64,000 bases of DNA from Maricaulis sp. (GTDB taxonomy: Bacteria > Pseudomonadota > Alphaproteobacteria > Caulobacterales > Maricaulaceae). Position numbers and translations under genes: made by a program. Under the pieces are notes generated by a model that worked only from the letters and a program-made list of their open reading frames with translations, did not search any database and was not told the origin of the DNA. Shown piece by piece: positions 16,845-24,852 of the stretch. The DNA is taken from NCBI RefSeq assembly GCF_017642925.1, contig NZ_JAEPOL010000005.1:62001-126000 (forward strand), given 5' to 3'. Numbering within the stretch: position 1 is the first letter of the stretch; every line of letters starts with the position of its first letter.

Positions 16845-17989
16845 GATCTTGCCCCCTCCCCGTCGCGGCGGATCGGCGCGCCATAGGTCACCCGGCGCAA
16901 GACGGCTTCCAGCGGACCCCGGCCGAACAGCCGGGCAAACAGGCCGACAGCCAGCATGGCGGTAAGCGCCACACAGACGCTCAGTGGCAGGAGCGCGGCG
17001 TGTCCCAGCTGGCCGAACAGACCCAGTCCATAGGCGCCGAACAGAAAACCGGCGATCACGCCCTGCAGCACATAGGCCGACAGGGAATTCCGCCCGGCCA
17101 GAACCAGGATCTGCGGCAGGCGCGGCCGCTCGAAAACGAGACGGATGATGCACAGATACGCCGCTGCGAGCACGGGCGCGCCCAGACCGAGCGACACAAA
17201 ACTCACAAGATCGGCCAGACCGGTGCCGCCGAAGCCCGGCCCGTTGGCGACATAGCCATAGGCGATGTTGAGCGGCAGACCCGCCATGAGCAGCCAGGGC
17301 AAGGCATGCGCGCAATGACGCCGCCAGGGCGATCCCGGCTCGAAGAAGCCGGTCTTGGCCGCCGCCAGGCCCGCCGCATAGGCACAGAAGGCCAGCGGTC
17401 CCTGCAGGATGATCAGGAAAATGAGGGTTTCCGGCCAGTCCGTCAGGCGCGCAAGGACGGCCTCGCCATAGCTGCCGCCCAGCCCCGGCCCCGAGGGAAG
17501 GGGCACGGCCCCGGACGGCAGCAGCGTGACCAGCCATGTCAGCGACAGGCAGGACACAAGCACCATGCCCGCCGCTATCGCGGCCAGAACGCCGGGACGC
17601 GCACGGCGAAACGGCCAGATCAGAAGACCGAGCAGCGCATAAAGCACGAGGATATCGCCGGAGAAGACGAAAATGGCGTGTGCCGCGCCGAACAGGGCCA
17701 GCATGACCAGGCGCCGGCCATAACGCCGCCCGGCACTGGCGCCGGCCCGTTCGGCCGCCCTTTGCTGGATCTCGATCCCCCAGCCGAACAGGAAGGAGAA
17801 CAGCATGAAGAATTTGGCTTCGAAGAAGATACCCGTGAAGAGCGCCGCCGCCTGGTTCCACAGCCCGTCCGGTGCCGACAGGACGGCGCCCTGCGGCAGG
17901 CCCATGAAAGGCAGGTTGACCACGCAGATGCCGATCAGCGCCGCGGTGCGCAGCGTATCGACGGTTGAATTACGATCCGGTACCGGCAT
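16841..17989 (-). CDS. DUF418 family integral membrane protein
   Basis: This is a 382-residue protein with about nine to ten membrane segments. It shows typical DUF418 features: TLRTAALIGICVVNLPFM at the N-terminus, FFEAKFFMLFSFLFGWG, and GRNSLSAYVLQ near the C-terminus. The family is related to acyltransferase-3-like membrane proteins and its function is unknown. It is divergent from a TetR regulator, with two overlapping palindromes just before its start, and is coupled to the DUF2147 lipoprotein downstream. Confidence 0.9.
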   Translation of the reverse strand: MPVPDRNSTVDTLRTAALIGICVVNLPFMGLPQGAVLSAPDGLWNQAAALFTGIFFEAKFFMLFSFLFGWGIEIQQRAAERAGASAGRRYGRRLVMLALFGAAHAIFVFSGDILVLYALLGLLIWPFRRARPGVLAAIAAGMVLVSCLSLTWLVTLLPSGAVPLPSGPGLGGSYGEAVLARLTDWPETLIFLIILQGPLAFCAYAAGLAAAKTGFFEPGSPWRRHCAHALPWLLMAGLPLNIAYGYVANGPGFGGTGLADLVSFVSLGLGAPVLAAAYLCIIRLVFERPRLPQILVLAGRNSLSAYVLQGVIAGFLFGAYGLGLFGQLGHAALLPLSVCVALTAMLAVGLFARLFGRGPLEAVLRRVTYGAPIRRDGEGARS

Positions 17990-18009
17990 AAAACCCTCAT
18001 TGAACAGTC

Positions 18010-18036
18010 GCTCAATTTAATTGAGCAATGGCTCAA
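18010..18036. promoter_or_regulatory. Two overlapping TetR operator palindromes
   Basis: GCTCAATT-T-AATTGAGC (18010-18026) overlaps TTGAGC-AATG-GCTCAA (18021-18036). The sites sit 20 bases upstream of the DUF418 start and about 19 upstream of the tetR start, in the right place for repression of both directions. Confidence 0.82.
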
Positions 18037-18054
18037 TGAGTCAAGAGGGACGCG

Positions 18055-18645
18055 ATGTCAGATGTGAAGAAACCCCGGGGCAGCGGCCGCGAGCGGATAT
18101 TCCGGGCGGCGGTCGAAGTGTTAATGGAGAGCGGTCTGGAAGCGGCCCAGACCCGCAGCGTCACCGAGCGCGCCGGTGTGGGCACCGGGCTGCTGAACCA
18201 TTATTTCCGCTGGCCGGTGCTGCGGGCCGCGGCCTGGGAAGCGGTATTCGAGGACGCTCCGGCCGACATCCGGCGTGCCGACGAGACGCCCCGCGCCGCG
18301 ATCGAGCGTTTCATGGCCGAGGCCTTTGCGCCGGAGGCCCGGCTTTACTGGCGGCTGTGGATCGATGCCGAACGGCTGGCGCCGCACGACCCGCCCATCG
18401 CCGAAGCGCTGGACCGGATCCGCACGCAATTGCGCAGCGCCCTCGCCCGCCTGCTCGCCGACGGGGTCTCGTCCGGCGACTGGCAACTCCCCGACCCGGC
18501 CGCTACAGCCCTGCGCCTCGACGCCCTGCGCGACGGCCTTGCCGGGCTTATCCTGGCAGGCGATCCGGCGATGAATGCGGACACGGCGCGGCAGCACCTG
18601 GAAGCGCTGTTTGCGATGGAGTGCGGTGTGGCGGGCGGAGGCTAG
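18055..18645 (+). CDS. TetR-family regulator (BetI-like C-terminus)
   Basis: The N-terminal HTH reads RIFRAAVEVLMESGLEAAQTRS, then VTERAGVGTGLLNHYFRW. The C-terminal domain resembles the BetI-type TetR_C group (LYWRLWIDAERLAPHDPPIAEAL, DALRDGLAGLILAG). It is divergent from DUF418/DUF2147 with paired palindromes between, so it most likely represses that unit and itself. It overlaps the convergent GNAT toxin gene by 4 bases. Confidence 0.9.
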   Translation: MSDVKKPRGSGRERIFRAAVEVLMESGLEAAQTRSVTERAGVGTGLLNHYFRWPVLRAAAWEAVFEDAPADIRRADETPRAAIERFMAEAFAPEARLYWRLWIDAERLAPHDPPIAEALDRIRTQLRSALARLLADGVSSGDWQLPDPAATALRLDALRDGLAGLILAGDPAMNADTARQHLEALFAMECGVAGGG

Positions 18646-19193
18646 ACGACAGGGCCCTGGATGATCGCGCGGACCTGCTTCATCGTCATGAACATGCGGC
18701 CGGCCCGGCTGGCAAAATCCTGGAATCCGAAATCCCGATACCAGGCGCAGCGACGGGCGAATGCGGCCTCGCCGCCATCGTCCATCACATCGAGGACCAG
18801 GGCAAAGCAGCCGGCTTCCTGGCTGATCCGGCCGGCTTTCTCGAAAACGTGGTGCATCAGGATCGAGCCGATCCCCCGGCCTTGCACGGATTGGCTGACA
18901 GCAACCTGTCCGAGGAAAAGAGCGGGCAGTTCGCCATGAGCGGGCGTACCGCGCGGCTTTTTGGGCAGCTCCGTCACATCCATCATGCCCAGATTGATGG
19001 CGTGGTAGCCCAGGACCCTGTTATCGCCATCAGCGATGATGACATAGACCCGGGTCATGTCATCGATTTGCTGCCGCTTCGCCGTCAGCTTGAGATAATT
19101 GTCCAGCCGCTCAACGCCGCATGAAAAACCGGCGCGGTCATGCCGCGCCGGGTCAAACTTTTCTATGCGCAGATCGACGCCGTCAGTCGGCAT
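18642..19193 (-). CDS. GNAT acetyltransferase toxin (TacT-like)
   Basis: From the ATG at 19193 it is 183 residues. The GNAT acetyl-CoA site is VSQSVQGRGIGSILMHHV. The N-terminal region FDPARHDRAGFSCGVERLDNYL and the C-terminal ARRCAWYRDFGFQDF are typical of TacT/AtaT toxins, which acetylate charged tRNA and stop translation. Its start overlaps the upstream DUF1778 gene by 11 bases, the classic antitoxin-first arrangement. The sequence looks intact. Confidence 0.88.
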   Translation of the reverse strand: MPTDGVDLRIEKFDPARHDRAGFSCGVERLDNYLKLTAKRQQIDDMTRVYVIIADGDNRVLGYHAINLGMMDVTELPKKPRGTPAHGELPALFLGQVAVSQSVQGRGIGSILMHHVFEKAGRISQEAGCFALVLDVMDDGGEAAFARRCAWYRDFGFQDFASRAGRMFMTMKQVRAIIQGPVV

Positions 19194-19491
19194 GCACAAC
19201 GCGGCGGCGATAGGCTTTTGCAGCCTCCAGGGCCCGCGGCGTCGGCGGCAGATCCGCATCCAGGGCCGCGGCAAACCGTGCTGCGTCCTCCGCCGAGAGC
19301 ACGTGACGCGATTGCGCCTCGATCACACGCGCGGCCTCATTCTCGATTGCAGCGCGCAGGAAGACCGACTTGTCGACACCCAGCGACGTCGCCGCACGCT
19401 CGATCATCTCGCCAAGCTGATCGCCATGACGGATTTGCGTTGTGCGGGTCTGCTTTTCAGGTGTGCGGCCGGGGCCGGTAAAATTGAGCAT
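19183..19491 (-). CDS. DUF1778 antitoxin (TacA-like, ribbon-helix-helix)
   Basis: From the ATG at 19491, with AGGAGA before it, this is a 102-residue protein. The DUF1778 ribbon-helix-helix is TRTTQIRHGDQLGEMIERAA, then SLGVDKSVFLRAAIENEAARVIE. The C-terminal part (SAEDAARFAAALDADLPPTPRALE) would neutralise the toxin. It is co-transcribed with and overlaps the GNAT toxin gene. A perfect palindrome 21-41 bases upstream is the expected autoregulatory site. Confidence 0.88.
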   Translation of the reverse strand: MLNFTGPGRTPEKQTRTTQIRHGDQLGEMIERAATSLGVDKSVFLRAAIENEAARVIEAQSRHVLSAEDAARFAAALDADLPPTPRALEAAKAYRRRVVHAD

Positions 19492-19511
19492 CGCAAGTCT
19501 CCTCACCGCAA

Positions 19512-19532
19512 TGTAGTGCACGAAGCACTACA
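19512..19532. promoter_or_regulatory. Operator palindrome of the TacA/TacT-like module
   Basis: Perfect 8-base arms TGTAGTGC and GCACTACA flank ACGAA. The site lies 20 bases upstream of the antitoxin start and 11 bases from the junction with the duplicated guaA end. It is a typical position for repression by the antitoxin-toxin complex. Confidence 0.75.
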
Positions 19533-19543
19533 AATCAATGAAG

Positions 19544-19804
19544 CCCCTACTCCCACTCAATCGTCCCCGGCGGCTTGCTGGTCACGTCATAGACCACCCG
19601 GTTCACACCGCGGCATTCATTGATGATGCGGGTGGCGACGCGGCCGAGGAAGTCGTGTTCGAACGGGTAGTAGTCGGCGGTCATGCCGTCGACCGACGTC
19701 ACCGCGCGCAGGGCCAGGACGTGGTCATAGGTGCGCTCATCGCCCATCACGCCGACCGTGCGCACCGGCAGCAGCACCGAGAAGGCCTGCCAGATCTTGT
19801 CGTA
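19544..19804 (-). pseudogene. Duplicated 3' end of guaA (fragment)
   Basis: These 261 bases repeat the last part of guaA, including the stop codon and the PPGTIEWE terminus, with 7 mismatches against 21545-21805 (about 97% identity). The fragment has no start codon of its own; the frame is fused upstream to unrelated sequence. All seven differences are synonymous, including a Ser codon switched between AGC and TCC. It looks like the scar or attachment side of an inserted segment rather than a working gene. Only the dimerisation end of GuaA is present. Confidence 0.92.
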
Positions 19805-19876
19805 CGGGTCCGCCTGGGCGCAGCGGCATCTACGCGCGTGACGCCGGCGCGGCATGGCCGCGCCGGTCGGCCGGCC

Positions 19877-20791
19877 TCATCCGAACGAAACGCTGGTCAG
19901 CGCCTCGGATCTTTCCCAGAGGCGGGCGGCGACCGTTCCGTCCAGGGCCTGGGGCGGAATTCTTGCAGGACCTGGGGAGCCGCGCAGTTCGCTGAGGCCC
20001 TGCGGCCCGTAATATCCGCCGGGCGAGACCTCAAGCGCGGCAGCGGCGTACAGGGCCGGCAAGGCGCCCTGCTCCGCCGGCTGGAACAGAAACCAGAGCA
20101 GGGATCGGGTCAGGCCCGACGCGCTCCAGCGGCCGGGCGCATTGTGGAGCAGGCTGGTGCGCGCGATCCCCGGATGCGCGGCCATGCCGGCGACGCCCCA
20201 GCCAGCGGCTTCGCTGCGCCGCTGGAACTCCAGCGCGAACATCAGGCACGCGAGCTTGGACTGGCTGTAGACGGCCATCGGCCGGTAGCTGGCCTCAGCG
20301 TTCAGATCATCGAAATCGATGGCGCCGCCACGCGCGGCGATGCTGGACAGCGCGACGACGCGCGACTGCTCGGCGTTGCGCAGCAAAGGCAGCAGCCGGC
20401 CGGTCAGGGCGAAATGGCCAAGATAGTTCGCGCCGAGCTGAAGCTCGAAGCCGTCGGCCGTCACAAGCCGCCGCGGGGGCGTCATCACGCCGGCATTGTT
20501 GATGAGGATGTCGACCCGGTCATGCCGCGCGGCGAGGCGTTCGGCGAAGGCTGCGACCGAGGCGAGGCTCGCCAGGTCCAGCGCCTCGAACCGCACCCGG
20601 GCCGCCGGCGCCGCGGCGGCGATCCGCGCCACGGCCTCCGCGCCCCTGGCCGGATTGCGGCCCGCGACGAGAACCTCCGCCCCCGCGCGCGCCAGAGCCA
20701 GCGCGTTCTCGACCCCCAGACCGCCCGTGCCGGTGACGACCGCCAGGCGCCCCTGCTGTGACGGGATATTCGCTGCCGCCCATTTCGTCAT
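19877..20791 (-). CDS. Short-chain dehydrogenase/reductase (retinol dehydrogenase-like)
   Basis: From the ATG at 20791 it is a Rossmann-fold enzyme of 304 residues. The features are the nucleotide loop VVTGTGGLG, the [10 protein letters not shown] strand, catalytic Ser in VVALSSIAA and Tyr/Lys in YSQSK. Arg in VAGRNPARG after strand 2 suggests NADP(H) preference. The glycine loop is one residue shorter than the usual TGxxxGxG, a possible weakness. It is divergent from a TetR regulator with a clear operator and lies between the two copies of the guaA 3' end. The substrate is unknown. Confidence 0.88.
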   Translation of the reverse strand: MTKWAAANIPSQQGRLAVVTGTGGLGVENALALARAGAEVLVAGRNPARGAEAVARIAAAAPAARVRFEALDLASLASVAAFAERLAARHDRVDILINNAGVMTPPRRLVTADGFELQLGANYLGHFALTGRLLPLLRNAEQSRVVALSSIAARGGAIDFDDLNAEASYRPMAVYSQSKLACLMFALEFQRRSEAAGWGVAGMAAHPGIARTSLLHNAPGRWSASGLTRSLLWFLFQPAEQGALPALYAAAALEVSPGGYYGPQGLSELRGSPGPARIPPQALDGTVAARLWERSEALTSVSFG

Positions 20792-20813
20792 GGAGACCGG
20801 CCTTTCCTGATTG

Positions 20814-20828
20814 TTGCACTCAGTGCAA
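20814..20828. promoter_or_regulatory. TetR operator between SDR and TetR genes
   Basis: TTGCACT-C-AGTGCAA is a perfect 7-base-arm palindrome. It lies 22 bases upstream of the SDR start and 13 bases upstream of the tetR start. This is the type of site (TGCACTxAGTGCA) commonly bound by TetR repressors of dehydrogenases. Confidence 0.82.
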
Positions 20829-20841
20829 TTATCAAGGCGCC

Positions 20842-21450
20842 ATGAACAGCGACGACGAAATTTCACCCCCGGGCGAAGGCAAGCGCGAGCGCAAGCGCCG
20901 CGAGACCCTGGCGCGCATCACCGATGTGGGCCTCCGCCTCTTTCTTCAGCGGGGCTATGACGCGACGACGCTCGACGAGATCGCCGCGGAGGCTGGGATC
21001 TCCCGCCGCACTTTCTTCCATTATTTCAAGTCGAAGGATGAGATTCTGCTGTCGCTGCAAAGCGATATGGGCCTGCGGATCGTGCGCGCGCTGGAGGACG
21101 AACCGGCCGACAAGCCGCCACTGGAGGCTATTCGCGACGCGGTCCTGGAGGTGTGCAACACCATCCCCGCCGACGAGATGCTGGCCATCGACCGGCTGAT
21201 GCGCGCCAGCCCGGTGGTGCAGGCGCGCAAGTTGGCCAGCTATGTCGAGCACGAGGCCACGTTGTACGCCGCCCTGCGTCGGAAATGGCCCGGGGAGCAG
21301 CGGCAGCTGGCCCTCCGGCTTGTCTCCATGATGTCCATCGGAGCGCTGCGCCTGTCGACCGACGCGTATCACCGCGAAGACGGGGCGCGACCGTTCGGAG
21401 ACTTGCTGCGAGAGGCTTTCGCGGCGCTCGGCGGCGAGGCCAATCCGTAG
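20842..21450 (+). CDS. TetR-family regulator
   Basis: The N-terminal HTH is [20 protein letters not shown], then [25 protein letters not shown]. The C-terminal helical domain carries [21 protein letters not shown]. At 202 residues it has normal length. The ATG at 20842 is chosen because the operator and promoter lie directly upstream. It is divergent from the SDR gene, which it probably represses. The pair lies between the guaA 3' repeats and may have been acquired as a unit. Confidence 0.9.
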   Translation: MNSDDEISPPGEGKRERKRRETLARITDVGLRLFLQRGYDATTLDEIAAEAGISRRTFFHYFKSKDEILLSLQSDMGLRIVRALEDEPADKPPLEAIRDAVLEVCNTIPADEMLAIDRLMRASPVVQARKLASYVEHEATLYAALRRKWPGEQRQLALRLVSMMSIGALRLSTDAYHREDGARPFGDLLREAFAALGGEANP

Positions 21451-21544
21451 GAGACTTCGCTTTATTTCGGTCGCATGGCGATAGCGCCGGGACCGGAATT
21501 ATAGATGGCGTCCAAGAGCATCAGGGGGCTGCCCGCAAATTGCC

Positions 21545-21805
21545 CCCCTACTCCCACTCAATCGTCCCCGGCGGCTTGGACGTCACATCATAGACCACCC
21601 GGTTCACGCCGCGGCATTCATTGATGATGCGGGTGGCGACCCGGCCGAGGAAGTCGTGTTCGAACGGGTAGTAGTCGGCGGTCATGCCGTCGACCGACGT
21701 CACCGCGCGCAGGGCCAGGACGTGATCATAGGTGCGCTCATCGCCCATCACGCCGACCGTGCGCACCGGCAGCAGCACCGAGAAGGCCTGCCAGATCTTG
21801 TCGTA
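21545..21805. repeat. Direct repeat: native copy of the guaA 3' end
   Basis: This is the partner of 19544-19804, in the same orientation at a spacing of exactly 2001 bases. It forms the last 258 coding bases of the complete guaA. Homology stops abruptly at both ends. The unit between the repeats holds only the SDR/TetR pair. A GGGGGC/GCCCCC hairpin at 21524-21547 lies directly after the native guaA stop and is absent beside the fragment. Confidence 0.9.
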
Positions 21806-23122
21806 GAGGCCTTCCTTGCGGATCTCGTCGATATAGATCGCGTCGGCCTTGCGCAGGATGTCGGCCTTTTCCTTGGAGACGGCGCCGGGGATGCGGATCG
21901 CCAGGCCCGGCCCCGGGAAGGGATGCCGGCCGACAAAGGCTTCCGGCAGGCCCAGCTCGCGGCCCAGCGCGCGCACCTCGTCCTTGAACAGTTCGCGCAG
22001 CGGTTCGACCAGCTGCATGTTCATGCGTTCCGGCAGGCCGCCGACATTATGGTGCGACTTGATGGTGACCGAGGGGCCGCCATCGAAGCTGACGCTCTCG
22101 ATCACGTCCGGATAGAGCGTGCCCTGGGCGAGGAAATCGGCGCCGCCGGCCTCTTTCGCCTTGGCCTCGAAGACGTCGATGAAGAGCTTGCCGATCGTCT
22201 TGCGTTTCTTTTCCGGATCGTCGATGCCGTCCAGCGCCTCGAGGAAGAGTTTCTCCTCGTCGGCATGGACGAGCGGGATGTTGTAGTGCTCGCGGAACAG
22301 GGTCACCACCTCGTCCGCCTCGCCCAGGCGCATCAGGCCGGTATCCACGAAGACGCAGGTCAGCTGGTCGCCGATGGCCTCGTGCAGCAGCACGGCCACG
22401 ACCGAGCTGTCGACACCGCCGGAGAGGCCGCAGATCACCTTCTTGTCGCCGACCTGGGCGCGCACCTTGGCGATCGCCTCGTCCTTGAAGGACTTCATCG
22501 ACCAGTCGCCGGTCAGGCCGGCAATCGTGTGGGTGAAATTGCGCAGCAGGGCGGCACCGCGCGGCGTGTGCACGACTTCCGGGTGGAATTGCACACCGTA
22601 GAAACGGCGCGCCTCGTCGGCGATGGCGGCAAACGGGGCATGACCCGATTTCGCAATCACCTTGAAGCCCGGCGGCAGGGCCGAGACCCGGTCGCCATGG
22701 CTCATCCAGACACGTTCCTCGTGACCGACCGGACCGAAGCCCTCGAACAGCGGGCTGTCCTCGATCAGGGTGATGTCGGCGCGGCCGAACTCGCGATCGT
22801 CCGAAGCTTCCACCGCCCCGCCCAGCTGGGCACACATGGTCTGCTCGCCATAGCAGATGCCCAGCACCGGCAAGCCCCGGGTGAAGACGCTGTCATCGGC
22901 GCGGGGCGAGTTGTCCCAATGCGTCGAGTGTGGCGAGCCGGACAGGATGATCGCCCGAGGGTCGAAATCGTCGATGAAGGCAGCATCGGCGCGATTATAA
23001 GGGTGGACTTCGCAATAGACGCCACTCTCGCGCACGCGGCGGGCGATCAGCTGGGTCACCTGGCTACCGAAATCGATGATCAGGAGTTTCTGGTGGTTCT
23101 GGTCGATAATATCGTCGGTCAT
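21548..23122 (-). CDS. guaA: GMP synthase (glutamine-hydrolysing)
   Basis: The full-length protein is 524 residues. The N-terminal class I amidotransferase has [12 protein letters not shown], nucleophile Cys in [17 protein letters not shown] and His in [11 protein letters not shown]. The ATP pyrophosphatase P-loop [18 protein letters not shown] follows, and the C-terminal dimerisation domain ends in PPGTIEWE. It converts XMP to GMP using glutamine and ATP, the last step of GMP synthesis. guaB lies about 5 kb away on the same strand. The 3' end is the target of the duplication described at 19544. Confidence 0.98.
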   Translation of the reverse strand: MTDDIIDQNHQKLLIIDFGSQVTQLIARRVRESGVYCEVHPYNRADAAFIDDFDPRAIILSGSPHSTHWDNSPRADDSVFTRGLPVLGICYGEQTMCAQLGGAVEASDDREFGRADITLIEDSPLFEGFGPVGHEERVWMSHGDRVSALPPGFKVIAKSGHAPFAAIADEARRFYGVQFHPEVVHTPRGAALLRNFTHTIAGLTGDWSMKSFKDEAIAKVRAQVGDKKVICGLSGGVDSSVVAVLLHEAIGDQLTCVFVDTGLMRLGEADEVVTLFREHYNIPLVHADEEKLFLEALDGIDDPEKKRKTIGKLFIDVFEAKAKEAGGADFLAQGTLYPDVIESVSFDGGPSVTIKSHHNVGGLPERMNMQLVEPLRELFKDEVRALGRELGLPEAFVGRHPFPGPGLAIRIPGAVSKEKADILRKADAIYIDEIRKEGLYDKIWQAFSVLLPVRTVGVMGDERTYDHVLALRAVTSVDGMTADYYPFEHDFLGRVATRIINECRGVNRVVYDVTSKPPGTIEWE

Positions 23123-23355
23123 GCGCGCACGGGCCTGCAGGCGCAGGCCTCCCGGAGGTCAAATTGTGAGGAAAGGGCCGAGTCGAGGTTCAGCATGCGG
23201 CCGGATAGCGCGTAACGGGCAAATTGGCTAGAGGGCACGGGCGTCCCGTGTGCAACCGGGCAGATATTTTCCCCGCGGCCGTTCCGGTTTCCCTTGATCC
23301 CGGCCCCGGCGGGCTTCACCTATAGGGAACTCGCACGTGCAATCAGGAGAGTCTC

Positions 23356-23952
23356 ATGCGCCGGTTTCGCCATGCCCTTCTTCCCGCCGCTCTCGTCCTC
23401 GCGGCCTGCGCCCAGCCCGCGGCACAGGGCAATGACTGGCAGCTCGATCGCGAGACCTCCTCGGTCGGCTTCGTTTCCATCAAGTCCGGCGAGATCGCGG
23501 AAGCGCATCATTTCACGAACCTCACGGGTTCGGTTGCGGAAGACGGCACAGCCGAGCTCCTGATCGCGCTGGACAGCGTGGAAACCGGCATCGAGATCCG
23601 CAATGAGCGCATGCGGGAACATTTCTTCCAGACAGGCGAGTATCCGCAGGCGCGCCTGACCGCCCAGATCGACCTGGCCGCCCTGACCGGCCTGTAACCG
23701 GGCCAGCGCACCACCCTGCCGCTGCAGGGCACGCTGGAACTGCACGGCGTCAGCCTGCCGGTTGAAACAGATGTCACCGTGACCGATCTCAATGGCGAGC
23801 GGGTGCTGGTGGAGACCACGCAGCCGGTTCTGCTCCACGTCGACGACTTCGGCCTGACAGACGGTCTCGCCACGCTCCAGGACCTGGCCGGCCTGCCCTC
23901 GATCACACCGGTCGTGCCGGTGACGGCGTCACTGGTGTTCGAGCGGGAATAG
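23356..23952 (+). pseudogene. YceI-family lipoprotein gene interrupted by an in-frame stop
   Basis: The gene begins with an AGGAGAG site and a lipoprotein signal (LPAALVLAAC). It continues with YceI features (DRETSSVGFVSIKSGEIAEAHHF, MREHFFQTGEYPQARL). A TAA at 23695-23697 ends the frame after 113 residues. Beyond it the same frame runs uninterrupted for 84 more codons and completes the YceI fold (LPLQGTLELHGVSLPVE, VTASLVFERE, then TAG). Only this codon breaks it. The possibilities are a recent nonsense mutation, a sequencing error or readthrough. YceI proteins bind lipid-like molecules in the periplasm. Confidence 0.85.
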
Positions 23953-24054
23953 CTTGCATTAAATCCCTGTAATACATTGAATTAGTTTAACTTAAAAGAC
24001 AGCCGCGCGTCATTGTAGACGCCCCACTCTCGTCACAGCGAGGGATGCGGCGCG

Positions 24055-24852
24055 ATGCAATATGCAGTGGGGAAATCTCCGATTTTCATCGGCGGCGCGC
24101 CGCGCTCCGGCACCACGCTCTTGCGCGCCATCGTCAATGCCAGCCGCAATATCGTCTGCGGGCCGGAGATGCGCGTTATCCCGGCGCTGTGCCATCTGGC
24201 AGAGCAGATCGAGACTTCCCATCTCGACGTGCTTTCAGCCGATTATGGCCTCGATGCAGACGCGCTGAACGCCCGTTTCGCCCAGACCATCGATACCCTT
24301 CTGTCACCTTTGCACGCCCGTACCGGCGCGCGTGTGGCCGAGAAGACGCCGGCCAACATCCTGCACTTCAGCCAATTGCGCCGGCTCTTCCCGGACAGCC
24401 CGCTGATCGGGATCGTGCGCGACGGGCGCGATGTCGTGGCCTCCCTCCTCTCGATGAACTGGCGCGACAATCAGGGCCGGCCGATGGCCATCACGCAGGA
24501 TGCCGGTGCCGCCGCCGAACTCTGGATGCGCAGCATCGAGTCCGGCGCCCGGATGCATGACGATCCGAATTATCTGGAACTGCGTTACGAACATCTGGCG
24601 ACCGATCCGGAGCGCGAAATCGGACGGCTGTTCGACAAGCTGGGCGAAAACGATGCCGCCAAGGCTCGTGCCCTTGATCATGCCCGCCATTTCGACCGCA
24701 CGGCCGGCCAGTCGGAATCCAGCGCCGAACGCGTCGCCCAGCCGATCGACGCCTCGGCAATCGGTCGCTGGCAGCGCGATCTCGATGACCGCCAGCTGGC
24801 ACAGATCGACGCTGTTGCCGGCCGCGTCCTGCGTACGCTCGGCTATGCCTGA
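24055..24852 (+). CDS. Sulfotransferase family protein (first of a pair)
   Basis: The 5'-phosphosulfate loop reads FIGGAPRSGTTLLRAIV, followed by EKTPANILHF and the 3'-phosphate-binding segment LIGIVRDGRDVVASLL. The C-terminal region YLELRYEHLATDPE is typical of Sulfotransfer_3 proteins. It is 265 residues and cytoplasmic. It transfers sulfate from PAPS to an unknown acceptor, possibly a glycan or lipid. It overlaps the next, related gene by 8 bases. The region just upstream (23953-24054) is AT-rich and likely holds the promoter. Confidence 0.9.
   Translation: MQYAVGKSPIFIGGAPRSGTTLLRAIVNASRNIVCGPEMRVIPALCHLAEQIETSHLDVLSADYGLDADALNARFAQTIDTLLSPLHARTGARVAEKTPANILHFSQLRRLFPDSPLIGIVRDGRDVVASLLSMNWRDNQGRPMAITQDAGAAAELWMRSIESGARMHDDPNYLELRYEHLATDPEREIGRLFDKLGENDAAKARALDHARHFDRTAGQSESSAERVAQPIDASAIGRWQRDLDDRQLAQIDAVAGRVLRTLGYA

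Noticed and set aside
16245-17861. 538-codon minus-strand frame as a fusion protein
   Set aside because: The upstream 340 codons run out of frame through the DUF418 gene and look like shadow sequence. The DUF2147 lipoprotein starts at 16844 with its own signal peptide.
19805-21544. Integrase or transposase expected between the guaA repeats
   Set aside because: Both strands were read. Only the SDR and TetR genes are present, so no mobile element was annotated.
21656-23215. 519-codon plus-strand frame
   Set aside because: It is antisense to guaA. The same frame reappears over the guaA fragment at 19538, as expected for a shadow of duplicated sequence.
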